Program-made: the position numbers and the translations under genes | Notes under the pieces: model-generated | What the model saw: the letters and a program-made list of their open reading frames with translations, nothing else | Database searches by the model: none | What the model was told of the DNA's origin: nothing | Assembly: GCA_018650285.1 (NCBI GenBank) | Contig: JABIGF010000021.1 | Coordinates: 62,001 to 126,000 of the forward strand | Length of the DNA stretch: 64,000 bases | Source of the DNA: Methanobacteriota archaeon | Lineage (GTDB): Archaea > Thermoplasmatota > Poseidoniia > Poseidoniales > Thalassarchaeaceae | Reading direction: 5' to 3' | Shown: in pieces, positions 36,233-46,700 of the stretch | Layout: each line of letters opens with the position of its first letter | Numbering within the stretch: the first letter of the stretch is position 1

Positions 36233-38872
36233 TTGACAGACGCTCGTTTAGTTGAATGGTTTGACGATGTGGACATGAATAATTCAGAGAGTGTCGGTGG
36301 CAAAGGAGCATCACTTGGTGAATTGCACCAGAATCTAACCAAAGCCGGTGTATGTGTCCCAAATGGATTCAATGTCACCGTTGACGCCTTCAAAGAATTC
36401 ATCAATTCGGAGATTCCACCAGCAACTTGGGATAACGTCAGAAATCCAGAAGGTGTTGAAAAAATAAGAGCGGAAGCGATTGGATGCACAACATTAGCTG
36501 ACGCACTGAAAATTTGTCTTGATGGCGCAGACCCAAGTGACCACCTCAACATGCACAGTAGAGCATCATTAGCACGCGCCTTGGTACGAGATACCCCCGT
36601 CCCAGAAATCATCAGACAAGCGATAATTGAAGCATATAGTCAACTTTGTGAAGAATATGGCCAAGGAACAGATGTCGCAGTCCGTTCATCTGCAACAACG
36701 GAAGATTCAGCAGAAGCATCTTTCGCTGGACAATACGAATCGTTTCTCAATGTTAGCGGCGAGAGAGCCGTCATCCAAAAATGGCGGCAATGTGTAGCCA
36801 GCCTATTCACAGAGAGAGCCATTGGCTACCAACTCGAGAAGGGGATGAATCCGCTTGACAGTGCTCTTGCAGTAGTTATCATGAAAATGGCTCGCTCAGA
36901 TAAAGCGTGCTCGGGAGTGATGTTTACCATTGACCCAGATTCGGGCCATCGTGGAGTTATCCACATCGCCTCAGCCTATGGGCTTGGAGAATTAGTAGTT
37001 CAAGGGAGCATCACACCAGATACCTACACCGTATGGAAAGAGGGACTCAAAAAAGGAAAGTTTGCTATCGTTCATCGCTTCCTAGGTAGTAAGGATAGAA
37101 AAATGATTTATGCCGAAGGAACAGTCAATGAAGTAACCACTACTAGTGTAACTCTAGACGAAAGACGATCATGGTCGCTTACTCACAAAGAATGTCGAAA
37201 ACTTGCAGAAATGGCCTTGGCGATTGAAGAACACTACGGCCAACCAATGGATATTGAATGGGCGAAAGATGGATTTACAGAGCAACTATTCATCGTTCAA
37301 GCGCGTCCAGAAACAGTCCATTCTCAAGCAAGCACAGCAAAAATAATCCGTTACAAAATGGAAAGTTCACTGATAAAGAAAATAAAGAAAAGTGGAGGAG
37401 TTCTCGCCACCGGTCAAGCAGTTGGAAAAAGAATTGGGTCTGGCCATGTTAGGTCATATCGCTCCTATGAAGAGGTACTAGAAGGGAAACGCATCATCCG
37501 CAAAACATTATCTGAGGGAATTAGAATTGAAGAAATCCCTCATGAGCAACGTGTCTTTGAAAATGGTGATGTATTGGTAACTGAAATGACGACACCAGAT
37601 TGGGAACCACTCATGAAACAAGCATCTTTGATTGTTACACGAAAGGGTGGAAGAACTTCTCATGCAGCGATTATTGCTCGAGAATTTGGCATTCCCGCAA
37701 TTGTTGGCTGTGCTGAAGCAATGGAACTTGAAAACCTGTCAGAAGTCACAGGTAGTTGTGCAGAAGGTGATACTGGGTATATTTATTCAGGGATACACCC
37801 ATTTGAAATAACGGAAATTGAAGTAGATTCAACTGTTGAATTACAAACCAAAATAAAGTTGAATGTAGGCTTCCCAACAAAGTCACTTGTAGACTCTCAG
37901 TTGCCTGTTGATGGAGTCGGATTAGCACGAATAGAATTCGTTCTTTCAGCAGAAGTAGGTATTCATCCACTCGCCTTTGTACATCACAATGAGTTGAAGC
38001 ACTTCATTGAAACTGGAGAAATTCAAGACTCATTGAAACCTTATTCCGATGCTATTGCAAATGAAGATATTAGTGTCATTTCAAGTGCAGTTGAAGCAGT
38101 TGAAAGACGGGCATGGCTATACAAAGATAAACGTGGATTATTCATTGATAAATTGCGAGAAGGCGTCGGTTTGATTTGCGCTGCATTCCATCCTCGTCCT
38201 GTATTAGTTCGGCTCTCTGATTTCAAGTCAAATGAATATCGAGAACTACTTGGCGGCAGAATTTTTGAGCCGAAAGAAGAGAATCCGATGATTGCTTGGC
38301 GCGGAGCTTCACGATATCTAGACCCTAATTTCAAACCCGCGTTCCAGATGGAACTTGAAGCGATGGCTTCGGTAAGGCACGACTTTGGTTTAGACAATTT
38401 ACAATTGATGGTACCATTTTGCCGCTCACCAGAAGAAGGTGAGGCTGTAAAAAATCTACTCAACGAGCACAATGTGGGACCAGATTCAGATGTGCCACTA
38501 TTTGTTATGGTTGAATTGCCATCAAATGTAATCGACGCTGATAATTTCATCAGCAAAATGGAATTATTCGGAGGTTCAATCGGCTCCAATGATTTAGTTC
38601 AAACAGTTTATGCTGTTTCAAGAGATGATTTAGAAGGATATCAACATCCAGTTGATGCTCGCTCACCTGCTGTGAAATCAATGATTCGTCAAGCAATAAA
38701 CAAATTCAAAGACGCCGGATTAGAAATAGGAATCTGTGGGCAAGCGCCATCTGACTATCCAGAAGAATTCCCCGCATTCCTAATTGAATGTGGGATCACA
38801 AGCATTTCAGTAACACCTGATACTGCTATGGCTGTCCGAATATCTGTTGCAAAAGCCGAGGGGAATCTCTGA
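36233..38872 (+). CDS. ppsA: phosphoenolpyruvate synthase (pyruvate, water dikinase)
   Basis: A protein of 879 aa, longer than most archaeal homologues. 'VEWFDDV...VGGKGASLGEL' opens the ATP-grasp domain, 'RSSATTEDSAEASFAGQYES' is the ATP-binding block, 'GGRTSHAAIIAREFGIPAIVGC' carries the phospho-His, and the C-terminal PEP-binding barrel ends with 'GSNDLVQTVYAVSRDD' and 'GICGQAPSDYPEEF'. The enzyme makes PEP from pyruvate and ATP and is gluconeogenic. The start is TTG 36233, as the first conserved residues ('VEWFDD') lie upstream of the first ATG at 36275. Confidence 0.93.
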   Translation: MTDARLVEWFDDVDMNNSESVGGKGASLGELHQNLTKAGVCVPNGFNVTVDAFKEFINSEIPPATWDNVRNPEGVEKIRAEAIGCTTLADALKICLDGADPSDHLNMHSRASLARALVRDTPVPEIIRQAIIEAYSQLCEEYGQGTDVAVRSSATTEDSAEASFAGQYESFLNVSGERAVIQKWRQCVASLFTERAIGYQLEKGMNPLDSALAVVIMKMARSDKACSGVMFTIDPDSGHRGVIHIASAYGLGELVVQGSITPDTYTVWKEGLKKGKFAIVHRFLGSKDRKMIYAEGTVNEVTTTSVTLDERRSWSLTHKECRKLAEMALAIEEHYGQPMDIEWAKDGFTEQLFIVQARPETVHSQASTAKIIRYKMESSLIKKIKKSGGVLATGQAVGKRIGSGHVRSYRSYEEVLEGKRIIRKTLSEGIRIEEIPHEQRVFENGDVLVTEMTTPDWEPLMKQASLIVTRKGGRTSHAAIIAREFGIPAIVGCAEAMELENLSEVTGSCAEGDTGYIYSGIHPFEITEIEVDSTVELQTKIKLNVGFPTKSLVDSQLPVDGVGLARIEFVLSAEVGIHPLAFVHHNELKHFIETGEIQDSLKPYSDAIANEDISVISSAVEAVERRAWLYKDKRGLFIDKLREGVGLICAAFHPRPVLVRLSDFKSNEYRELLGGRIFEPKEENPMIAWRGASRYLDPNFKPAFQMELEAMASVRHDFGLDNLQLMVPFCRSPEEGEAVKNLLNEHNVGPDSDVPLFVMVELPSNVIDADNFISKMELFGGSIGSNDLVQTVYAVSRDDLEGYQHPVDARSPAVKSMIRQAINKFKDAGLEIGICGQAPSDYPEEFPAFLIECGITSISVTPDTAMAVRISVAKAEGNL

Positions 38873-38898
38873 CCAATTTCTATTCGAAATGGTACGAT

Positions 38899-39309
38899 TC
38901 AAAGTTTGACTGGGCGTGTTGCACCGCAAGCTTGACACTTGAGAAGAGTAGTACGATCTGCCTTGATGAATCTAGTATCAGGGGCATTACACTGCCCGCA
39001 CAAAACGAATGTTTTCACATAATTGCCTAACTTTTCGCGAATCCTCTTTGGTGGGATTCGCCCCTTGAGAAGAACACGGCGTTCTTCTCTTGAACCTGAA
39101 GTACCCAATTCATTCTGAAGAAAATGATAGATGTGGTTTCCATCACGGTCCATCATATCCACGATATCACTAAAATTGCGGATAATCGTCTGACTGCCTT
39201 CAATCAAGATATCAGGCTCTGGAAGTTTCCAACGTGCTGAAGATGACAAATCCTGAGGGATATTGTCGCGAGCGCGGTTGAGAAGTGACTCATAGTCAAA
39301 GTCTGCCAT
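38899..39309 (-). CDS. translation initiation factor 2 subunit beta
   Basis: The 136-aa product is taken from ATG 39309 ('MADFDYESLLNRAR'); the track start at 39345 adds twelve non-conserved residues. 'LKGRIPPKRIREKLGNYVKTFVLC' and the zinc ribbon 'CGQCNAPDT...CQACGATRPV' are the typical aIF2-beta core. It forms aIF2 with the alpha and gamma subunits, bringing initiator tRNA to the ribosome. It is convergent with ppsA and divergent from dut. Confidence 0.96.
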   Translation of the reverse strand: MADFDYESLLNRARDNIPQDLSSSARWKLPEPDILIEGSQTIIRNFSDIVDMMDRDGNHIYHFLQNELGTSGSREERRVLLKGRIPPKRIREKLGNYVKTFVLCGQCNAPDTRFIKADRTTLLKCQACGATRPVKL

Positions 39310-39382
39310 TAGATTCGCCGACCTGCGCCCCCCTGTTAAGGGCACCGTTAATTCAACAGCCTATGCGCGCCCCGCCGTAACC

Positions 39383-39832
39383 ATGCGAGAGCGTGTGGCC
39401 GTCCAATTCACCAAGATTCACCCTGATGCCCAAGCCCCAACTCAAGGGTCGTCCCTTGCTGCAGGATGGGACTTACGTGCCATTGAAGAAACAACAGTCT
39501 CTTCAAGAACTTCTGCCAAAGTAAAAACCGGTTTGAAAATTGCCATACCAGCAGGATATGAGGGTCAAATTCGGGCGCGCTCATCACTTGGTGCTAAAGG
39601 GCTCATATTGCCAAACGCACCCGGAACTATAGATGCAGACTACCGTGGAGAATTGATGGTTTTAATGACCTGGATTGGCGAAGGTGAATCATACACAATC
39701 CCCAAGGGTGAAAGAGTTGCTCAATTGGTTATCGCCCCAGTTCCCAAAGTAGAATTTATGGAAGTTTCAGAAGAGGAACTTAGTGAAACCGAACGTGGCG
39801 AAGGCGGGTTTGGCTCAACTGGTAGATTCTAA
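39383..39832 (+). CDS. dut: dUTPase (trimeric dUTP diphosphatase)
   Basis: All five dUTPase motifs are visible in the 149 aa: 'AAGWDLRA', 'RARSSLGAKG', 'GTIDADYRGEL', 'KGERVAQLVI' and the flexible C-terminal 'RGEGGFGSTG', which closes the active site. The enzyme converts dUTP to dUMP, keeping uracil out of DNA. The intact fifth motif argues for a true dUTPase rather than dCTP deaminase. Confidence 0.97.
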   Translation: MRERVAVQFTKIHPDAQAPTQGSSLAAGWDLRAIEETTVSSRTSAKVKTGLKIAIPAGYEGQIRARSSLGAKGLILPNAPGTIDADYRGELMVLMTWIGEGESYTIPKGERVAQLVIAPVPKVEFMEVSEEELSETERGEGGFGSTGRF

Positions 39833-39908
39833 TCAACTCGTAGAATATTTACTCTTTCATCATCGCTAGAGCGGAATTATTTGATTGCCTGAAAAAGACG
39901 TTTCAGAA

Positions 39909-39925
39909 CACCGCCTATGGCGGTG
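39909..39925 (+). promoter_or_regulatory. 7-bp hairpin CACCGCC-TAT-GGCGGTG upstream of the GfcR-like gene
   Basis: A perfect 7-bp inverted repeat with a 3-nt loop, ending 34 bases before ATG 39960 and 77 bases after the dut stop. There is no T-run, so it is not an obvious terminator. It is close in form to hairpins at 14914 and 42136 (GCC/GGC arms, loop TNY). Confidence 0.4.
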
Positions 39926-39959
39926 GGTTCATAGTTGGCGAGCGGCCCCTTGAATTTGA

Positions 39960-40538
39960 ATGGCATTAAGCGTTGATGAATTGAGAGCGAAAGTGTTACA
40001 ACTTCGTGAAGAAGGTTTGAATGATAAACAGATTGCAGATGAGATGTCTATCTCTAAATCTACAATCACTTGGCTACAAGGCACTTCTGCGCCAGAAGGT
40101 AAGCCTGACGATGTCCGAATTGGATGGCGTACAATTGGCGTTAGACCGCAACGAATTGATGCGATTGGCACAATCATGGCCGATATTGTTGACGAACAGT
40201 TCCCAGAAGGAATTGATACGATAGTAGGTATCAGCCTCAACGGTATCCTTTTTGCCAACTCGGTAGCTGACCAAATCGGCGCTGAAATATCCATTTTCCG
40301 CAGTGCAATAGGAGAAAATGGGGGCGCACTATCTCACAAATACGCCAATGTAGGTGGTCGGAAGGTAGCAATTGTTGATGACCTATTGAACAGTGGTGAA
40401 ACCATGAGAGGAGCCATACAAGCATTACAAAATGACGGCGCTGAAGTCGTCATTTGTCTCGTACTAGTCAATAAAACTGAGAATAATGAAATCAGTGGAG
40501 TTCCACTACGTGGACTCATTCGAGCAATTTCAGTGTAA
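39960..40538 (+). CDS. GfcR-like transcriptional regulator with orotate phosphoribosyltransferase fold
   Basis: An N-terminal helix-turn-helix (about residues 4-45, 'LNDKQIADEMSISKSTITWL') is followed by a type I phosphoribosyltransferase domain with the PRPP loop 'VAIVDDLLNSGET'. This pairing is typical of archaeal PyrE-like regulators such as haloarchaeal GfcR, which control sugar metabolism genes. The intact PRPP loop means ligand binding or catalysis is possible. The targets here are not known. LysRS follows about 13 bases downstream on the same strand. Confidence 0.85.
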   Translation: MALSVDELRAKVLQLREEGLNDKQIADEMSISKSTITWLQGTSAPEGKPDDVRIGWRTIGVRPQRIDAIGTIMADIVDEQFPEGIDTIVGISLNGILFANSVADQIGAEISIFRSAIGENGGALSHKYANVGGRKVAIVDDLLNSGETMRGAIQALQNDGAEVVICLVLVNKTENNEISGVPLRGLIRAISV

Positions 40539-40551
40539 GCAGGTGTAAGTG

Positions 40552-42126
40552 ATGCACTGGGCAGATGTCATCGCAGAGCGATTGGCAAAGCAAGGCGATT
40601 CACATGTAATCGCCACTGGAATTACACCGTCGGGCCCAATTCATGTAGGAAATATGCGAGAAGTTCTGACTGCCGACCTAATTGTAAGGTCGTGCGAAAG
40701 GATCGGCATAGATGCTGAATTAGTTTACATCGCTGATACAGCAGACCCATTGAGAAAGGTCTATCCATTTCTAAAAGATGACGAATACTCTCAACATGTC
40801 GGCAAAGCTTTGGCAACAATTCCTTCTCCTGATGGCAATGGAAATTATTCAAATTATTTCTTGACGCCATTTTTTGAAGCATTAAATGACCTAGGTGTAG
40901 AATATCGGGTCGTTGACTCATACCAATCATACCAAGAAGGAAAATACACTACTGCGGCAAAAACTGCAATTGATAACCGTGAAAAAATTCGTGATATTAT
41001 TTCAGAAATATCCCAACGCCCACTTAATGACGATTGGTTTCCATACAACCCCGTTGATGATGAAGGAAAAATGCACGGCGTCAAAGTCACCCATTGTGAA
41101 TGGCCATGGATAGAATGGCAAACAGAAAATGGCCATACTGGTCGTACAAATATTGAGAAGGGCGGCGGAAAACTTCCCTGGCGTCTAGATTGGCCTGCTC
41201 GCTGGGACTGGCTAAATATTTCCTTCGAAGCATACGGTAAAGACCATTCCGCAGCAGGTGGTTCATGGGATACTGGACAACACCTCTCTCCAATATTTGG
41301 CTCGCCCCCGCCAATGGGTATGATGTATGAATGGATCTACCTCAAAGGAAAAGGGGCAATGGCTAGTAGTAAAGGCAACACAGTAAGTGGAAAAGAACTC
41401 CTTGATATTGTACCGCCAGAAATCATGCGTTTTTTGATTACTCGAGTCAAGCCAAGCAAGCACATAGATTTCGACCCTGGAGAAGGATTGATTTCTTTGG
41501 CTGACGAGTATGAACGTTTGGAGCAAAAATACCACACCAAATTGAGCACACTTGAGCATAAGAGCGTTGAAGAAAGTAGCCGTAAGGAGCAGCAACTTAT
41601 TGATGAAGCGCGAAAGTTTGAGTTGGCGCAAGGAATTCGTTCTGGAACTAGTTACGATGGGGGGCTTGGAATTTCATTCAGTCACCTCTCAACCCTATGT
41701 CAAATCAAATCAAAAAATGCTGACCTACTAGATTCATTGGCACGCACTCACGGAATTGATGTCACTCAACCAGATAGCCGCCTTGTCGACCGAGTTGGAA
41801 GAATGAGAAATTGGCTTAATTCAGAATGGTTTCCAGAAAATGCGCGGATAAAATTGGCGAACTCTATTGATTCTAGACAATTTGAAGAAAATGAGATAGA
41901 TTTCCTAAATACTTTTTCAGATAATATCAAAGAGATACGTTGGATTGAAGATGAGATATTAACGGCAATTAGAGGGACTATTTCAACATCGGAATTGGCT
42001 CCACGTGAAGCGTTTACCTCATTATACAGATCTCTACTTGACAGGGAACGTGGGCCAAAGTTAGGAGCGCTTCTCGCTGAACTTGAAAAACAAGATATCC
42101 TAGACCTTCTTGACGGAATCAACTAG
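40552..42126 (+). CDS. lysS: lysyl-tRNA synthetase, class I
   Basis: The 524-aa product from ATG 40552 carries 'GITPSGPIHVGNMREVLTAD' (HIGH-equivalent HVGN) and 'MASSKGNTVSG' (KMSKS-equivalent), the signature of the class I LysRS found in most archaea and unrelated to class II LysRS. The alpha-helix cage C-terminal domain is present and the length is normal. Confidence 0.96.
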   Translation: MHWADVIAERLAKQGDSHVIATGITPSGPIHVGNMREVLTADLIVRSCERIGIDAELVYIADTADPLRKVYPFLKDDEYSQHVGKALATIPSPDGNGNYSNYFLTPFFEALNDLGVEYRVVDSYQSYQEGKYTTAAKTAIDNREKIRDIISEISQRPLNDDWFPYNPVDDEGKMHGVKVTHCEWPWIEWQTENGHTGRTNIEKGGGKLPWRLDWPARWDWLNISFEAYGKDHSAAGGSWDTGQHLSPIFGSPPPMGMMYEWIYLKGKGAMASSKGNTVSGKELLDIVPPEIMRFLITRVKPSKHIDFDPGEGLISLADEYERLEQKYHTKLSTLEHKSVEESSRKEQQLIDEARKFELAQGIRSGTSYDGGLGISFSHLSTLCQIKSKNADLLDSLARTHGIDVTQPDSRLVDRVGRMRNWLNSEWFPENARIKLANSIDSRQFEENEIDFLNTFSDNIKEIRWIEDEILTAIRGTISTSELAPREAFTSLYRSLLDRERGPKLGALLAELEKQDILDLLDGIN

Positions 42127-42135
42127 GTCAAGAAA

Positions 42136-42148
42136 CTGCCTTCGGCAG
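42136..42148 (+). promoter_or_regulatory. hairpin CTGCC-TTC-GGCAG between lysS and the next gene
   Basis: A perfect 5-bp inverted repeat with a 3-nt loop, ten bases after the lysS stop and 50 bases ahead of ATG 42198. No T-run follows. Part of the hairpin set with loop TNY between GCC and GGC. Confidence 0.3.
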
Positions 42149-42197
42149 AACCGTGGAGCATTATGTTTGAAATGTGATGGGGTTGTGTAAGCCTCTG

Positions 42198-43433
42198 ATG
42201 GCGGTCTACTGCCCCAAGTGCGAAGGTCCTAATGAGGCGACTGCAAAGTTCTGCCTACAATGTGGAAATGACTTCGAAGTTGATGGCCCAATTACCGCCA
42301 CAGGACACGATGTAAAATCCCTGAAAGATGCGATTCGTAGTCGTGATGATCTTTCAATGGCAGATAAATTTGACCTTATCGCAAAAGTGGAAGAAGGAGC
42401 AAATCCAATTGAATTAGGACTCGCCGCATCGTCAGCGCAAGCGGCTGATGATGCGCAACAAACGGCGATGGCTGCAGCACCTGCAGCAACGACAAGTAGC
42501 GCCGCTGTGCCAGTATCTAATTTTGCATCTAGCCCTGCTGCTTCTGCGGCTGTCGCATTAGTCTCTCAAGAGAGTGATGCATGGAATCTAGTAATGACAG
42601 GCAGAATCAAAACTTCAGACCCAATATTCCAGCAAGCAATGAATCTAGGAATGGATGCAAGTCACCATATCCACGACATCTCACATGGGGGTATCGATGA
42701 AACAAACCTCACCAACGATGACTTGCGAGCCATCCCTGTTCTAAAACCACCCAAGCGCTCCTTTTGCCCAAAGTGTGGTTCAGATATCCTATCACATAGT
42801 AACTTACAGTGGAAGAAATGGCGTGACCACTCTGCAGAAGTTGTCCAAGTTCAAGCACAAGCAGCAATGGAAGCGGCTCTAGTTCAAGTTGCAGCCCATT
42901 ACGTTCAAGCAATAGATAGTCTTGAAATATCCAAAAAGGAATCTGAGGAAAAACTTGCCAACTTTAACGAAGATGAAATGTCAAAGAAACTTGAACCAAA
43001 AATCAGAGAGAAAGTTCGAGAAGAATTAGAGAAAGAATACAAATCCAAATCGGTAGCAACTGCTGGAGTAGGTGGGACAAAGGCTGCCCCTAAAGGAGCA
43101 ACCCGCACCTCAAAACCAAAGAAGAGTGGTGGAAAGATAGGTGGAGCAGCAGGATTGTTCGGTGGTGGTCCGAAAATCACGAAGAAATACGAAGGAGAAC
43201 CTGCTGGGAAAGCCGATTGGTTCCTTGCAGAAGCTCTTGACACAATCTATGACCCTCACGGCACTGGTAAAGCCCTCAAACCAAAGACCATACTCGCACG
43301 TTCAAGTGATGGGAATGTTCGCGTTCAAGATGTTATCCGAATCTACTCTACAGAAGGGGAAGAGGGATTGAGTGAATTGGCTTGGACAAGCCCATCAACA
43401 CGCTACATCATTGAAGCATTCGATGCCTGCTGA
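42198..43433 (+). CDS. uncharacterised zinc-ribbon protein with Ala-rich and coiled-coil regions
   Basis: The product is 411 aa from ATG 42198. A zinc ribbon opens it ('YCPKCEGPNEATAKFCLQCG'). An Ala/Thr-rich low-complexity stretch (about 85-130) and a single CxxC ('FCPKCGSD') follow, then a coiled coil (about 210-285), a Lys/Gly-rich linker and a folded C-terminal segment (about 335-411). No enzyme motif, signal or membrane segment. A scaffold or nucleic-acid-linked role is only a guess. Confidence 0.75.
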   Translation: MAVYCPKCEGPNEATAKFCLQCGNDFEVDGPITATGHDVKSLKDAIRSRDDLSMADKFDLIAKVEEGANPIELGLAASSAQAADDAQQTAMAAAPAATTSSAAVPVSNFASSPAASAAVALVSQESDAWNLVMTGRIKTSDPIFQQAMNLGMDASHHIHDISHGGIDETNLTNDDLRAIPVLKPPKRSFCPKCGSDILSHSNLQWKKWRDHSAEVVQVQAQAAMEAALVQVAAHYVQAIDSLEISKKESEEKLANFNEDEMSKKLEPKIREKVREELEKEYKSKSVATAGVGGTKAAPKGATRTSKPKKSGGKIGGAAGLFGGGPKITKKYEGEPAGKADWFLAEALDTIYDPHGTGKALKPKTILARSSDGNVRVQDVIRIYSTEGEEGLSELAWTSPSTRYIIEAFDAC

Positions 43434-43450
43434 TAATTAGCAAAAACAAA

Positions 43451-43696
43451 TTATTTGCCGAAAAATTTTCTTTTTGCTTCCTTTTTCATCTGTTTTTTAA
43501 CCATATCAGTCGCTTTTTCTTCAATCGCCGCGGCTGCTTTCTTGGTGACTTCCTCGGCCTTGGATGAAACAGCATCAGTCAACGGCTTTGCAGCTGTTTT
43601 CATTGCATCTGCTGCCTTCTTCTTCACTGCTGCTTTTCCAGCCCCACCAACTTTTGAAGCAAGTTTCCCAAGTCGTTTTGGTTTCTCGTCGCCCAT
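43451..43696 (-). CDS. 81-aa Lys/Ala-rich basic protein
   Basis: Reads from ATG 43696 ('MGDEKPKRLGKLASKVGG'); the track start adds 13 residues. It is mostly Ala, Lys, Glu and Met in heptad-like order ('AADAMKTAAKPLTDAVSSKAEE'), with a basic end ('KKEAKRKFFGK'), similar in style to histone H1-like tails or to amphipathic stress proteins. Homology cannot be judged by composition. It lies 62 bases after the carB stop on the same strand, so it may be the last gene of that operon. The opposite-strand 108-aa ORF is its shadow. Confidence 0.6.
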   Translation of the reverse strand: MGDEKPKRLGKLASKVGGAGKAAVKKKAADAMKTAAKPLTDAVSSKAEEVTKKAAAAIEEKATDMVKKQMKKEAKRKFFGK

Positions 43697-43758
43697 AATT
43701 ACCAGTTTGCGATTGATGCCATCATATTTCCGCATTGCCTATGTGAATTACTTTGTAA

Positions 43759-46700
43759 TCACTTCAGATAATCGACTTTGAGGGCTCTTGGCTCAGGAAT
43801 ACCATCTCGCATTGCAGCAATAGCCTCAGCCTCCATCCTTGCACCTGACATTGTTGTCACAAACGGAATGTTTAGTTCAACTGCCAAACGGCGCATCATG
43901 TTACCATCAAGAACAGCGCCGCCACTCTTGCTTGGCGTATTTATCACCAAGTTGATCTTGCCTTGCCTCATTAAATCAAGAGCGTCTGGAGAGTGCCTCT
44001 CTGCAATTCTGAATACACGCTCAACTGGGACCTCCCCTAACTTTAGAGCATTTGATGTACCTGCTGTCGCGTAAAGTGTAAAGCCCATTTCAGAAAGTTT
44101 TGAGGCTATGGGCAACAATTCTTCCTTATCTCCGTCCTTGACAGTGAGATACACCCCTCCTTTGATTGGCACAGGTAACTCGGTTGCTAAACGAGCTTTT
44201 AGATAGGCTCGCGCAGAATCAGTATCACTACCCATCACTTCACCTGTTGATTTCATTTCAGGCCCTGGGGCGGGGTCAAGTCCACGCAATTTGATGAATG
44301 GGAATACTGGCGCTTTGACACACACCAATCCGGTAGTTCGCTCTGGGATTTCTAGGTCTGCTAACTTCGCACCAATAGTGACATGGGCTGCAATTCTTGC
44401 TAACGGGATACCAGTTGATTTAGCCACGAAGGGGAAAGTTCGTGAGCCCCTAGGATTGACTTCCAACACATAGAGTTCATTTTCACATATTGCAAATTGG
44501 ATGTTGTAGCACCCAACGATATTGAGACCAATACCAATTTTTCTAGTCCAATCCTCAACTTGAGACATTATTTCGTCACTGACATTCTGTGGCGGGATGA
44601 AACAAGTTGAGTCACCTGAATGGATTCCCGCCTCTTCCAAATGTTCCATTATTGCGCCAATGAGAACTTCTTCGCCATCAGAAACAGCATCCACATCAAG
44701 TTCTATTGCGTGCCCCAAATACTCGTCTGCAAGAAGTGGCTTGTCTGGATTAATGAATGCTTCATTCATGTATGCGTTAAGTTGGGCATCGCTAGTAAGT
44801 ATCTCCATACCTCTACCACCTAAGACATACGAAGGACGGATTAACACAGGATATCCTATCTCAGCAACTGCCTCTCTGACTTCTTCGGGGGTGCTACCAG
44901 TCTGCCCTCTGGGCATCTTGAGGCCAGTTCTCAAAGCAAATGCTTCGAACCGTTCACGGTCACTAGCTTCATCCACCGCATCTGGAGAGGTACCTTCCAA
45001 TTGTAAATTAAGCCCGAGAGATGAAAGATGGTCAAGTCTACTATCAAGAGGCAGGGCCAAATTAATTGCAGTCTGACCTCCGAATTGTAACAAAATACCA
45101 TCTGCGCCTTCACGCAAAAGGATTTCAGCCACACATTCCAAAGTTAATGGGTCAAAATAGAGGCGATCAGAAGTATCGAAATCGGTTGAAACTGTTTCAG
45201 GATTATTATTGATAAGAATTGCTTCGTGTCCAACTTCTCTAATCGCCTGTACAGCATGAACGGCGCCATAATCGAACTCAATTCCTTGGCCAATACGAAT
45301 TGGGCCTGAACCAATGACAACTAATCTTCTAGCCTCTTCTCCTTGGTCAGAAGTCTTGCGCGGTTGGGTCACCATGTCAATTCCTAAATCACCATTTGGC
45401 TCGTAAGTTGAATAATAATAAGGAGTGACTGCGGCAAACTCAGCAGCGCAACTGTCCACCATTCTATAGACAGGATGGATATCTAATTCATGTCTCCTTG
45501 CCATCACATCAAACTCAGTCTTACCTGGCTCTTTAATGCGCCACCCAGATGCTGGATATCCTGACAAAGCATCAGCAATGTGAGCATCAGTTAATCCATT
45601 TGATTTCCAGCAACGCATCTGTTCAGAACTGATATCAGCAGCCATCAAACCTGAAGCACCTGCTGAAACAACTTCACCATCCATCGCTGCCATGCGCTTG
45701 AATTTCTCTAAGAACCAACGTGTGATAGAAGTGATTTCCTCCACTCTATCAACAGTCCATCCTCTTCTGAATACTTCGTATAGCGCACCCATTCTTCGAT
45801 CAGTAGCAACTCTAATCCACTCTTCGAGGATTTCATCAGGAAGTGATTCATGAGCCCTTTCACCCATCCCTTCACCCTCAGAGGTGTCTGCCATAGTCAG
45901 CGGGCGTGGGTGCGGTTGCCCATATTCAAGTGAGGCCCATGCCTTGAGGAATGCCTCTTGGAACGAGCGCCCTATTGCCATCACTTCACCTGTGGATTTC
46001 ATTGATGTCCCAAGTGTTCTATCGGCCGTTCTGAACTTGTCAAAGGGCCATCTTGGAATCTTGACTACACAGTAGTCTAGAGTAGGCTCAAAGGCAGCAG
46101 TAGTCCCTTCCCCTGTAATTGGATTAGGTAATTCATCCAAAGTGTAGCCTACTGCAATCAATGCCGCCATACGCGCTATTGGATAACCAGTAGCCTTGCT
46201 TGCTAAAGCGGATGAGCGGGAAACCCTAGGATTTACTTCAATTACAACATATTCACCTGTATCTTGATTGAAAGAAAATTGAACGTTACATCCACCCTTA
46301 ATGTCAAGACGGCGGATTAATCGTAATGCTGCATCCCTCAACATCTGATGGTCGCGGTCAGAAAGTGTCTGCTGTGGCGCTACAACAACTGATTCGCCTG
46401 TATGGACGCCCATTGGGTCAATATTTTCCATTGTACAAACAATGATGCAATTATCATTTGCATCTCGCATCACTTCGTACTCATGCTCTTGCCAACCCAA
46501 AATACTCTCTTCAATCAATACTTGACCTATCCGTGAATGAAGTATCCCTTGACTGGCTATCTCTACTAACTCTCCACGATTCCATGCCGTACCACCGCCA
46601 AGACCACCAAGAGTGAATGCAGGACGCACAAGTAATGGGAAATTACCAATTGTTTCAGCCGCTTCAAGAACTTCATTAATTGAATTACAAGCGTGAGCTT

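Noticed and set aside
39310-39345. Longer N-terminus of aIF2-beta from 39345
   Set aside because: The extra 12 residues are not typical of the family; ATG 39309 gives the usual length.
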